A stretch of 64,000 nucleotides of DNA, taken from the NCBI RefSeq assembly GCF_013912375.1, contig NZ_JACETV010000001.1, positions 248,001 to 312,000 of the forward strand. Direction: 5' to 3'. Below, one piece after another: positions 20,122-28,920 of this stretch. The translations under genes and the position numbers were made by a program. The stretch comes from Emticicia sp. BO119. Its GTDB lineage: Bacteria > Bacteroidota > Bacteroidia > Cytophagales > Spirosomataceae. Under the pieces are notes generated by a model. That model saw nothing but the letters and a program-made list of their open reading frames with translations. It was not told where the DNA came from and searched no databases. The stretch's first letter is position 1. Every line of letters begins with the position of its first letter.

Positions 20122-21699
20122 ATGAGCTATTTTTTATATGGTGCCAGTGTACAGGGCATCCAGGATTTTATTTTCCAGACCAATAAACTAAAAGAAATTG
20201 GTGGAGGAAGCGAATTGGTAGAACAAATCTGTTCCTCGAAATTTTTTGAAGAAGCCGGTATCCTTCCGAATGATGGAAACATTATCATCAATGCGGCAGG
20301 CAATATAAAATATCTTTTCGAAGATGAAGTAAAATGCAAGGCATTAGTCAGAAAATTTCCTAAATCAATTGCTGAATTTGCTCCTGGAATTACCCTTAGT
20401 CAGGCGGTTGTGAAGTTTGATGAATCTGAGAAACTTTCAGATGCCATCAATAAACTTGAAGATAGTCTAAAAGCCCAACGGAATAAAGTTCAAAGTCCGT
20501 TTGAGATAGGATTTATGGGTTTAGAAAGAGCAAGGCGAACAGGAGGGGTGGGGGTGGAGTATTTAGAAAATGAAGTTATAGACGCTTCAATTCAAGCAAA
20601 ATTAGATGCGTTTGATGAATCTATTAAACGCATTAAACCAAGCAATTCTAAAGCTCCTGGAGAGGGCAATTCTGAAATTTACTCTAATTTATATCTGAAA
20701 TTTTTCGGTGGTAAGCTAAAGGCGCAACAAATTCCTCTTGATCTTAATGAAATAAGCAAAGATTCCTCGAACCCTTGGCTGGCTGTAATCCATGCCGATG
20801 GAAACGGGTTAGGCAAGCTGGTTCAACAGTTAGGGAACGTTTTAAAAGAAAAAGATACTGAACTATCAAAAAATACGTTTGCGAGATTTTCAAGAGAATT
20901 GGATAATGCTACACAGACCGCGGCCAAAAGAGCATTTGAAAAATTAGACTTAATAATATCAACAGAAGAAAAATACCCTCTCCGCCCAATTATTTTAGGT
21001 GGTGATGACATCACACTGATTATCAGAGCCGATTTAGCCTTTGATTTTACTGTAAATTTTTTAGAAGAGTTTGAGAACCAAACGGAAAGTAAATTATCAT
21101 TTCTAAGTAAAGATTTTGGATTGACAGAATTTGAAGAAGGCCTGACGGCCTGTGCAGGCATTGCTTATATAAAATACTCATATCCCATTCATTATGGTTT
21201 ACATCTGGCAGAAGAGTTAACCAAGAAGGCCAAAAGAACCTCCAGAAGCACAGTGCCTGAAGGAGTATTAGCTCCATCGAGCCTTTCATTTTATAAAGTC
21301 CATTCTTCTTTTATTGAAAATTTGGAGGAAATAGAGAAAAAGACTTTAACTGCCGGAAGTTTGAGCTTTGATTACGGTCCTTATTTTCTAAGCGAACGCT
21401 ATAACCATCCAACGGTCAATAATCTGTCAGACCTTATAAAGGTATTAGAAGCCAGTAAAGACGAAAAATCGAAGGGTGTCTCGAAGCTAAGGCAATGGGT
21501 TTCCGAACTCTACAAAAATGAATCAACTGCTGATTTTATGTTAAAGCGTATGAAAGAAATTGATGGGGACTTCTTCAAAAAAATGAAGTTGGATTCAGCT
21601 ATTGCAAAAGAAGACATGACTAATGCGGATGGCAAAACAACCGGGCTTAAAGGAAAAACAATTATATATGATGTACTACAATTATTCTCATTTTTATAA
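20122..21699 (+). CDS. cas10: Cas10 large subunit without HD domain
   Basis: This 525-residue protein is the signature type III subunit. The first palm domain starts at once (YGASVQGIQDFIF), so the usual N-terminal HD nuclease is missing. The second palm has HADGNGLGK (about 224-232) and the cyclase motif LGGDD (Gly293-Asp296) intact. It should therefore make cyclic oligoadenylates when target RNA is bound, but should not cut ssDNA through an HD site. It is the first gene of a tightly packed operon, with 3 bases to the next gene. Confidence 0.9.
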   Translation: MSYFLYGASVQGIQDFIFQTNKLKEIGGGSELVEQICSSKFFEEAGILPNDGNIIINAAGNIKYLFEDEVKCKALVRKFPKSIAEFAPGITLSQAVVKFDESEKLSDAINKLEDSLKAQRNKVQSPFEIGFMGLERARRTGGVGVEYLENEVIDASIQAKLDAFDESIKRIKPSNSKAPGEGNSEIYSNLYLKFFGGKLKAQQIPLDLNEISKDSSNPWLAVIHADGNGLGKLVQQLGNVLKEKDTELSKNTFARFSRELDNATQTAAKRAFEKLDLIISTEEKYPLRPIILGGDDITLIIRADLAFDFTVNFLEEFENQTESKLSFLSKDFGLTEFEEGLTACAGIAYIKYSYPIHYGLHLAEELTKKAKRTSRSTVPEGVLAPSSLSFYKVHSSFIENLEEIEKKTLTAGSLSFDYGPYFLSERYNHPTVNNLSDLIKVLEASKDEKSKGVSKLRQWVSELYKNESTADFMLKRMKEIDGDFFKKMKLDSAIAKEDMTNADGKTTGLKGKTIIYDVLQLFSFL

Positions 21700-21702
21700 G
21701 AT

Positions 21703-22260
21703 ATGTTAGAAATTCACTACAAAATTACTTTTTTAAGCGATTGGCACATTGGTTCCGGGCTTGCAGGCGGCCCTGAAGCTGATGCCATCGTTTTGAAAGA
21801 TAAAGATAGTCTGCCTTATATACCTGGTAAAACAATCAAAGGGCTTTTGCGTGATGCTTTGGAAGATATTCAGGAGGCAACCGGACATAAAATAATTGTT
21901 GAACAGATTTTTGGTAAAAAAGACTCTGGAACCCGTTCAGTAATTAATTTTTCAAATGCAGAACTAAGCCCTAAGGAAAAACTGGAGATAACAGCCAATG
22001 GTCTCAGTGATTTTCTCTACAGAAATATAGCCTCCACTGCTATTGATGCGAATGGAGTAGCCCAAAAGCAAGCACTACGGGTAATGGAAGTATGTATTCC
22101 GCTTAAACTCACAGGCACTATAGCAAACATTGAAACCCCTGAAATAAAAGATAAACTCCTGCAAACGCTGAAATGGGTAAGGCATTTAGGAGTAAACCGA
22201 AACAGAGGATTGGGCAGATGTAAATTTATTGAGATTCTAACACCAGAAGAAAATGATTGA
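21703..22260 (+). CDS. Cas7-like RAMP subunit (Csm3-like)
   Basis: This 185-residue RAMP protein opens with LSDWHIGSGLAGG, followed by the RAMP phrase LPYIPGKTIKGLLRDALE. It ends in the Gly-rich loop GVNRNRGLGRCKF. It is shorter than classic Csm3 (about 220-250). Cas7-type subunits line the guide RNA and cut target RNA every six bases, using an Asp in an early loop. Its stop overlaps the next start by 8 bases. Confidence 0.8.
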   Translation: MLEIHYKITFLSDWHIGSGLAGGPEADAIVLKDKDSLPYIPGKTIKGLLRDALEDIQEATGHKIIVEQIFGKKDSGTRSVINFSNAELSPKEKLEITANGLSDFLYRNIASTAIDANGVAQKQALRVMEVCIPLKLTGTIANIETPEIKDKLLQTLKWVRHLGVNRNRGLGRCKFIEILTPEEND

Positions 22261-23692
22261 AATAGTATATACATGCACGTTGGAGACAGATATAGTCTTG
22301 AACGCCAAACTGGCTACAGAAGGCAATATGGAGACTTTAGATTTTATTCCGGGAAGTAATTTCTTAGGTATAGTTGCCAACAATATCTATAAGAATTATA
22401 AGCCTGATGAAGCCTATGATATGCTGCACTCCAACAAAGTTTTATTTGGCGATGCCCATATTTCCAATATAGCGGGTTTAAGAAGTTATGCAATGCCCTT
22501 GGTATTATTTAAAGATAAATTAGACAAAAGCCAAACCTGGGTTCAGTATGAAATTGATGAAAAAATTGATGAGAACCTTAGATTAAAGAATAAGCAGCTA
22601 AAACAAGAGCGTATTGGATACATTTCTGAATCAGGAATATTTTTTAAGGATGTCAAAAAGAATTTCGCTTTAAAATCAGCTCAGGACCGTTCAACCAGAA
22701 GCTCGGCAGAAGGACAGATGTTTGGTGTTAGTTCTTTGGCAAAGGGGCAGGTTTTTACATTTGCTGTTAAATATGCATCAGAAGATTTAAAGGCAAAAGT
22801 TGAAGCTTTTCTGATTGGAAAAAAACAAATCGGTAAGTCAAAAACGGCTCAATTTGGTCAGGTTAATATTCAGCCAATTGATGTAAATCCTGTTGTCAGG
22901 CAGATATCGAATAATGGCTATCACATCATCTATGCCGAAAGCAATCTATGTTTCTTTAATGAGTCAGGGCACCCTACCTTTCAACCATCAGCCAATGATT
23001 TAGGTATAGATGGAGGTGAGATTTGCTGGGAAAAATCTCAGGTAAGAACCTATTCTTATGCACCCTGGAATTTTAAAAGAAATACGCCAAATACACAAAG
23101 ACACTGTATTCAGAAAGGCTCCGTTTTCTATATAAAAGGCGGCACAATCAACAATCCGTATAACGTTGTGGGCGAATATACCAATGAAGGCCTTGGCAGG
23201 GTAATTTATAATCCGGCTTTTTTAAAAGCTAAAGATGATGCTACATGGGATTTTAGTTTAACCGAACCGGATGATAATGGAAATGAGCGGCCAAACGCCG
23301 TTCAAATTGGCTCTATGCTTGGGCTATACCTCAAAAGCAAAAAAGAAGAAAGTGAAAAAGAGGTGGTAATAGCCAAATCAGTGCATGAGGCTGTTTATGG
23401 CATAAGTAATGAAAACCCAAAAAATATTACAGCAAGCCAGTGGGGTTCAATTCGTGCCGAAGCTTCAAAATGTAGCTCTGTATTTGATTTACACAACTTG
23501 CTCTTTGATAAGGAAAAAGGTATCCTGACTTCCGGCGTTTCGGCAAAAAAATACTGGGATAAAAGCCGCAACAGAGAGAAACTTGAGGCAATAATTAAAG
23601 CCAATTGCCTTTTAGGAACTGTTTTCGTTACCAGATATGCCGAAGAAATGGCTAAGAAATCCTTAAAACCAAACAAAGAAAATGGGAAATAA
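22253..23692 (+). CDS. Csx10/Cas5-like RAMP subunit
   Basis: This 479-residue protein has the phrase LDFIPGSNFLGIVANNIY. It matches the IPGSxLRG-type segment of Csx10, the Cas5 group subunit of type III-D. A second Gly-rich loop (NEGLGRVIYNP) lies near residue 315, and the C-terminal 120 residues are helical. The assignment rests on motif memory and on operon position between two Cas7-like genes. Start and stop overlap with both neighbours. Confidence 0.65.
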   Translation: MIEIVYTCTLETDIVLNAKLATEGNMETLDFIPGSNFLGIVANNIYKNYKPDEAYDMLHSNKVLFGDAHISNIAGLRSYAMPLVLFKDKLDKSQTWVQYEIDEKIDENLRLKNKQLKQERIGYISESGIFFKDVKKNFALKSAQDRSTRSSAEGQMFGVSSLAKGQVFTFAVKYASEDLKAKVEAFLIGKKQIGKSKTAQFGQVNIQPIDVNPVVRQISNNGYHIIYAESNLCFFNESGHPTFQPSANDLGIDGGEICWEKSQVRTYSYAPWNFKRNTPNTQRHCIQKGSVFYIKGGTINNPYNVVGEYTNEGLGRVIYNPAFLKAKDDATWDFSLTEPDDNGNERPNAVQIGSMLGLYLKSKKEESEKEVVIAKSVHEAVYGISNENPKNITASQWGSIRAEASKCSSVFDLHNLLFDKEKGILTSGVSAKKYWDKSRNREKLEAIIKANCLLGTVFVTRYAEEMAKKSLKPNKENGK

Positions 23693-25154
23693 CTATCGAT
23701 ATATAGCAAGAGTTGTTCTGGAAGCCAAAACAAGCCTTTTTGTAGGCTCGGGAGAAACATCTCTGCTGAAAGATGCCATCGTTCAGAAAGACCATCTTGG
23801 CTTGCCGATGATACAGGGTACATCTTTGACCGGAGTATTAAGACATTCATTTTTTGACCGGTATAGCCCTGACGAGTTTGAGAAAGAATTTGATGAAACC
23901 AAAGAAAAACTCATCAAACTATGGGGGTACCAATTATCGAAGGATGAACAAAAAGCCTATAATCTCTATTTTAAAAAAAATAATCACGGCAAAAAAGATG
24001 AGGAAATACCCAAAGGCTATGGTTCAAGGCTTAAAATTAGCTCGGCTTACATGCTCTATGAAAGAGCTAAGGTAGCTGAGGGTCTGGATAGAAGTGAAGT
24101 GGAATCGGTTCTCACAAAATTTGCGAATTTACCCGCCAGGCAGCACGTCAGAATTACCGATAAGGGTGTGGCCGATGAACACGGATTGTTTAACCACGAA
24201 GTAGTATATGCCGGTACACGGTTCATTTTTGAGATAGAGCTGATTGGAACAAAGGAAGATGAGAATACCTGGAAAGAGATGCTTACCCGCTTGTATCAAC
24301 CTTCATTCAGAATAGGGCAGGGTTCCAGAAACGGCTTTGGTAGTTTACAAATCAAAAGAATTGAACAAAGAAGCTATAATCTGACAGATGCCGTAGACTT
24401 CAATAACTATCTGAACTTTGACCCCTCATTTAACGCACAGAATAAAGGACTGACTGAATTCAAAGCAGCACAGGCATACAGTTTTCAAAGTTATACGCTT
24501 GAATTAAAGCCGGATAGTTTCTTTATTTTCAGTGAAGGCTACGGCGATGATAAAGTTGATAACCGCCCTGTAATGGAATATACCGTTTCTTATGATGCAA
24601 ATGGTAAAATGGTATTCAAAAACAAGACACTGATTCCTGCCTCTTCCATCAAAGGAGCCATAAGCCATCGGGTGGCCTTTCATTATAATAAACTTCTTGG
24701 CAGATGGGCAGGTGGAACCATAGAGGCGAAAAAAGGTACTAACAATGAAGCAGTAAAGGCTTTGTTTGGTATTGAAAAAAATGACACGGATGGCAAAAGA
24801 GGTATTGTATTGATTGATGATATCTACTTCGATGAAGAGGTAAAAAACGACAAAATATTTAATCATGTAGCAATCGACCGTTTTACAGGAGGGGCAATGG
24901 AAGGCGCTTTATTTTCTGAAAAAGTCTCAGGATTTACCAATGATGAATCAAGATTGAAAATCGAAATTTATCTGGAGAAAAATGACTTTGATGATACAAA
25001 AATTATAGAAGCTTTAGAATTAGCCCTGATAGATATTTGCAAAGGATTATTGCCTTTAGGAGGAATGACCACCAAGGGTCACGGTATTTTTACAGGTATA
25101 TTAAAAAAAGGTTCCAACCAAATTTTCAATTATGAAACTCAATCAACTAACTGA
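23682..25154 (+). CDS. double-RAMP Cas7-type subunit
   Basis: This 490-residue protein holds two RAMP units. The first has LFVGSGETSLLKDA, LPMIQGTSLTGVLRHSFF and the Gly-rich IGQGSRNGFGSLQI. The second has LIPASSIKGAISHRVAFHY and ends with LPLGGMTTKGHGIFTG. It corresponds to the Cas7-2x protein of type III-D variants. The phrase AIDRFTGGAMEGALF is typical of Csm3-like domains. It overlaps the previous gene by 11 bases and the next by 23. Confidence 0.8.
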   Translation: MGNNYRYIARVVLEAKTSLFVGSGETSLLKDAIVQKDHLGLPMIQGTSLTGVLRHSFFDRYSPDEFEKEFDETKEKLIKLWGYQLSKDEQKAYNLYFKKNNHGKKDEEIPKGYGSRLKISSAYMLYERAKVAEGLDRSEVESVLTKFANLPARQHVRITDKGVADEHGLFNHEVVYAGTRFIFEIELIGTKEDENTWKEMLTRLYQPSFRIGQGSRNGFGSLQIKRIEQRSYNLTDAVDFNNYLNFDPSFNAQNKGLTEFKAAQAYSFQSYTLELKPDSFFIFSEGYGDDKVDNRPVMEYTVSYDANGKMVFKNKTLIPASSIKGAISHRVAFHYNKLLGRWAGGTIEAKKGTNNEAVKALFGIEKNDTDGKRGIVLIDDIYFDEEVKNDKIFNHVAIDRFTGGAMEGALFSEKVSGFTNDESRLKIEIYLEKNDFDDTKIIEALELALIDICKGLLPLGGMTTKGHGIFTGILKKGSNQIFNYETQSTN

Positions 25155-25533
25155 CATACCTGATTACGTATATGAGGGGTACGTGTGGCTGTCGGATAAT
25201 GATAAGCCAATTGTATATAAAGATGTGAAATTTAAGCCAAATGAAATTAAACAAAACCCTTTCATAGTTGAGGGGCTTCTTTGGGCTAAAAAAGAAGGTA
25301 TATCTATACACATAAGGCACACAGGCAGGTATTTAATTCATAAATATGATATGAATGCCTCAGATTTATCTAAAGATATTAAGCAATACTTGCCTCATAA
25401 AATTGAAGGTATCAAAAAACTTAAGTTCAAACCAGTATGGAAGCCTGAGACAGACCCTCTTTGCGAGGGTATGGAAGTATTAAAAATGAAAGCACTTGTG
25501 TTTATTGGTTTTGTCTATGAAAACATTAAATAA
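25132..25533 (+). CDS. small type III-associated protein, Csx19/TIGR04423-like position
   Basis: This 133-residue soluble protein lies inside the effector module and overlaps the preceding RAMP gene by 23 bases. I cannot assign it firmly. Its size and position fit Csx19 or the small Bacteroidota CRISPR family TIGR04423. Visible features are a short N-terminal acidic/aromatic stretch (YEGYVWLSDNDKP) and a basic middle (IKGIKKLKFKPVW-like). It could be the small subunit of the complex. Confidence 0.5.
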   Translation: MKLNQLTDIPDYVYEGYVWLSDNDKPIVYKDVKFKPNEIKQNPFIVEGLLWAKKEGISIHIRHTGRYLIHKYDMNASDLSKDIKQYLPHKIEGIKKLKFKPVWKPETDPLCEGMEVLKMKALVFIGFVYENIK

Positions 25534-25535
25534 TT

Positions 25536-27947
25536 ATGGTAAAGTCACCTTATAATTTTGTTCCTGCGCCTTCTGAGGGCGAAGTATTCACACCCCATTG
25601 GGCAGATGATGTGAGCCACGATATTCCGTTTGAAGATGGCGAGAGCGGAGAAATTTCAGTATGTATTACGGCTGAAACTCCGATTTTTGTGAGAAATGGA
25701 CATGCTGAAGGAGAGGAAATGAATGAGTTTTGTCATGTGGGAAAAGAAGCTGACAAGCAGTATTTTATACCGGCAACTACATTTAAAGGATTGATAAGGA
25801 ATACATTAGAAGTAATAAGTCAGTCTGGAATGAAACAAATTGATGATAGTAGACATTCTATTCGTCAGATTATGAAGACAAAAGATGTAATTATAGATGA
25901 GGGCTATGAGCTAACTGGCAAAAAAGATGATATTTATTGCGGGTATCTGATAAAGAAAGATGATAGATATTGGATTTATTCTTGTGATAAACCCTATAAA
26001 ATTAGGTACACTGACCTTGACAAAATTTTTGATGGTGGATTCTCAAGGAATTTTGAGAATGGCGTAAGTAATAATTTTGATGAACGCACTGGTGCATTCA
26101 AATATGAAAACATCATTAAAGGAACTGAGCTGGAGCATATATTTGAAGAGCATCCACTTGATGAGACCGATAAGCAAAAAGCATGGGTAAGCATTTTTCA
26201 GCGGTTAAAGTATGTACGTTTAAAATCCGTAGATAAAAATGCTTTTTGGGGAAGGATTGTTTGCACGGGACAAGCCAGTGAATACTCGGCAAAAATCAGC
26301 AGAAGAGGGGAATATGTTTTTAGAGGAAGAAAAGAGGAAATTTTGAAAGATGATAAAAGGAAAATAGAAGTATTACAAAAACAAATGGATACTTTTCTAT
26401 TTCTGAATAGAGATGGGAAAAAAGACTCGGAAATACTGAAAGACTGGAAATACTGGAAAGACAGTATTAAAACAGGTATCCCTGTATTTTTTAGAAAAAA
26501 AGATAGTACACTAATAGATTTTGGATTGACATTCATGTATAAGCAACCGGTTAGGTTTTCGACAAAAGAGATTTTAAGTTATAAACCAGACTTAGATTTA
26601 GCTGAATGTATATTTGGTTCAATTCAAAAGAATTATGAACTGAAAGGAAGAGTTTTCATTTCGGATATGAAAGCTAAAGGAAAAGTGAAGGTTTTGCCAC
26701 TTCTGGATAACGTACTTTCAAGTCCTAAATCTTCTTATTCTCCGTTTTATTTAAATCAAGATACTAATCAGCAAACTTTATCTGCATACAATACATATCA
26801 GGTTGGGAATCCAAGCCTTAGAGGATTTAAAAAATATCCGATAAGGGCAAATGAGAGCAAACAAACTATTGATTCTTCTAAACAAAAATTAATTTCCAGG
26901 TCGATGCCTTTATCAAAAGGAACTGTCTTTGAAGGTAAAATCAGATTTCATAACTTGAAAAGAACAGAGATCGGTGCGCTAATATCATCTCTTACATTAC
27001 ATGGCTCTGAGAATGTGTTTTATAATATTGGTGCTATCAAGCCATTAGGTTTTGGTAGAGTAAAAATTGCTATAGATACGAATTTTGATCAAGATTCTTT
27101 GATGAAAGAATTTGAAAAGTTTATGCGGGTGCATAATGAAAATGCCTGGAAAAATAGCCTCAAAGAACTATTGGCAATGAGTAGTATTGCTGCTGACGAA
27201 AGAACGCTTGATTATATGACTTTAGAAAATTTTCAAAAGGTTAAAAATCAGGGTTTATATCTGCAACAGTATTCCAAAATAAGTGAAATTAACAAAAATA
27301 TCAGGTTTTTAGCTACTCCTGCGGAGATTGAGGAGGCAAGAATACGTATCAAAAATGAAATAAATGTTAATAAAGAAAGAAAAGAATATTATTTGAATCT
27401 TGCTAAAAATCAACTGGAAAACGATGCCTACGATGAGGCTTCAAAAAGCTATAAGTTATATGCTGAATCAAATCGAAAATTTGATTTAAAGACAACACTT
27501 TCAGAGATTGAGAAGATTAAGAAACTTTTTATAAAATTTACAGAATTGAATACATCTGATGACCTAAGTGTATTGGAGTCTTCATTAAAAGATTTTTACC
27601 ATACTAAATGGTATCAGCTACTTCAAAACAAAATTCAACAGATTAAAACTGATATAAGAAAACGACTTTTACAATTAGCAGCAGAAGAAAAATTAAACCT
27701 TGACGACTCTGCTTTTGATAAAATAAAAGCGGAATTAAAAAAACGTGAGAAAAAAAATATTGCGTTTTCTGAGGAATGGAGAAAGGAAATTGAAGAGTCG
27801 CTTAAGAGGAATTATGTTCATGAGAAAAATAATAAAAAATCCGAATGGCAAAAAGGGGCTTTCCCAAAATATCCTTGGTCAGATATTATCAAATGGTTGG
27901 GCCCAGACAAAGCAAAAGCACTATACGAAGAACTAACTAAACCATGA
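25536..27947 (+). CDS. TIGR03986-like RAMP protein with helical C-terminal extension
   Basis: This 803-residue protein begins SPYNFVPAPSEGEV and then SHDIPFEDGESGEI, the hallmark start of TIGR03986 RAMP proteins. FIPATTFKGLIRNTLEVI is the RAMP helix segment. The Gly-rich loop GAIKPLGFGRVKI lies near 500. From about 575 to 800 it is almost wholly helical and charged, with a TPR-like stretch (YDEASKSYKLYAE), which looks longer than the family core. It probably is a Cas7 subunit with an insertion. It overlaps csx3 by 4 bases (ATGA). Confidence 0.75.
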   Translation: MVKSPYNFVPAPSEGEVFTPHWADDVSHDIPFEDGESGEISVCITAETPIFVRNGHAEGEEMNEFCHVGKEADKQYFIPATTFKGLIRNTLEVISQSGMKQIDDSRHSIRQIMKTKDVIIDEGYELTGKKDDIYCGYLIKKDDRYWIYSCDKPYKIRYTDLDKIFDGGFSRNFENGVSNNFDERTGAFKYENIIKGTELEHIFEEHPLDETDKQKAWVSIFQRLKYVRLKSVDKNAFWGRIVCTGQASEYSAKISRRGEYVFRGRKEEILKDDKRKIEVLQKQMDTFLFLNRDGKKDSEILKDWKYWKDSIKTGIPVFFRKKDSTLIDFGLTFMYKQPVRFSTKEILSYKPDLDLAECIFGSIQKNYELKGRVFISDMKAKGKVKVLPLLDNVLSSPKSSYSPFYLNQDTNQQTLSAYNTYQVGNPSLRGFKKYPIRANESKQTIDSSKQKLISRSMPLSKGTVFEGKIRFHNLKRTEIGALISSLTLHGSENVFYNIGAIKPLGFGRVKIAIDTNFDQDSLMKEFEKFMRVHNENAWKNSLKELLAMSSIAADERTLDYMTLENFQKVKNQGLYLQQYSKISEINKNIRFLATPAEIEEARIRIKNEINVNKERKEYYLNLAKNQLENDAYDEASKSYKLYAESNRKFDLKTTLSEIEKIKKLFIKFTELNTSDDLSVLESSLKDFYHTKWYQLLQNKIQQIKTDIRKRLLQLAAEEKLNLDDSAFDKIKAELKKREKKNIAFSEEWRKEIEESLKRNYVHEKNNKKSEWQKGAFPKYPWSDIIKWLGPDKAKALYEELTKP

Positions 27948-28234
27948 TACAATACAAAATTACACAAACTGACAAATGGAATTTCGTGGAGTTTGAATTG
28001 GCTAAGAATATAGAACCCGCCGATTTGAAAAAAATGATAATGCCTGATATAAAAAAATTCTATAATAAAGGCGTTATCATTTCCGGCCGTGGCCCTATCT
28101 GGCTATACGGAGTATTGATTCATCATTTTCACCCTACACGTTTTATAGCCACTTTTGAGCCTCGCCTCAATGCCGGGGTTGTGATTGAAACACACGAAAC
28201 CGAATTTCACATTGGAGATTTAATAGATTTATAA
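27944..28234 (+). CDS. csx3: Csx3, cA4 ring nuclease family
   Basis: This 96-residue protein contains the Csx3 core IISGRGPIWLYGVLIHHFHP and ATFEPRLNAGVVIETH. Family members (Crn3) degrade cyclic tetra-adenylate and so switch off type III signalling. Its presence with an intact Cas10 GGDD motif suggests that cA4 is the messenger used here. The start overlaps the previous stop as ATGA. Confidence 0.88.
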   Translation: MIQYKITQTDKWNFVEFELAKNIEPADLKKMIMPDIKKFYNKGVIISGRGPIWLYGVLIHHFHPTRFIATFEPRLNAGVVIETHETEFHIGDLIDL

Positions 28235-28251
28235 TTTAAAGTATAGCGACT

Positions 28252-28920
28252 ATGAACAAAGAACTTTGGGTGTTTATCAGAGAAAAATATTCCGGAAAAA
28301 TTACATTTTGGATTGTAGCCTTTCTAATTTGCCTTGTAATATTTTGGGGCATTAACAAACGCAATAGTATCTGTAATATAGATGGTTTGTGGACAGATGT
28401 CATTGATCCTGTATTTACGCTGTTTGGTTTTCTGGTGCCAGTTTTACTGTGGTATTTTCTATTAGACAAAGAATGGAAAGATAGTCTGGACAAAAAATTG
28501 ACAGTACATTTTAAGCTTAAAGAACATTATGTGATGTCATGCTTTGAAGTATATCTCTCAAGCCCGGCTGATATCCGAAATTGGGGACAACAAATCGGAC
28601 AACAAATGAACCTTGGAAATTTTCTTTCATTTTATCCTTACCTGAGTCAAAAACTTATAGGAAAAATAAATAGACTCAATAAAAAATCTTTTATGCTTTA
28701 TGAATTGACTATTTATTTAAAATTCGATGAAAGTGGCAATTATAAATCAATTTCAAGTAAAAGTCAAGAATTCGACCCTAAAGAATATAAAATATGGTTT
28801 GATAATAATAGTGAAGTTTCTGGCAATGAAGAATTAATTCTGGAACCAAGAAAAGAGGCTATTACTTTAGAAGAAGTAAAAATGGAATATGAAAAAAAAC
28901 GCCTAAAACGCAATATATGA
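28252..28920 (+). CDS. two-helix membrane protein in the CRISPR operon (candidate effector)
   Basis: This 222-residue protein has two membrane helices (about 16-34 and 50-68), with a short loop holding two acidic residues between them. The rest (about 70-222) is a charged soluble domain, probably cytoplasmic. No family was recognised. It lies between csx3 (17-base gap) and cas6 (ATGA overlap), so it is surely part of the operon. The plan, membrane anchor plus soluble domain, resembles Csx23-type cA4-sensing membrane effectors, but I see no shared motif. Its base composition is AT-rich like the effector genes and unlike cas6. Confidence 0.6.
   Translation: MNKELWVFIREKYSGKITFWIVAFLICLVIFWGINKRNSICNIDGLWTDVIDPVFTLFGFLVPVLLWYFLLDKEWKDSLDKKLTVHFKLKEHYVMSCFEVYLSSPADIRNWGQQIGQQMNLGNFLSFYPYLSQKLIGKINRLNKKSFMLYELTIYLKFDESGNYKSISSKSQEFDPKEYKIWFDNNSEVSGNEELILEPRKEAITLEEVKMEYEKKRLKRNI

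Noticed and set aside
20122-21699. HD nuclease domain in Cas10
   Set aside because: The first palm domain starts at residue 2-3, so there is no room for an N-terminal HD domain, and no upstream in-frame start exists.
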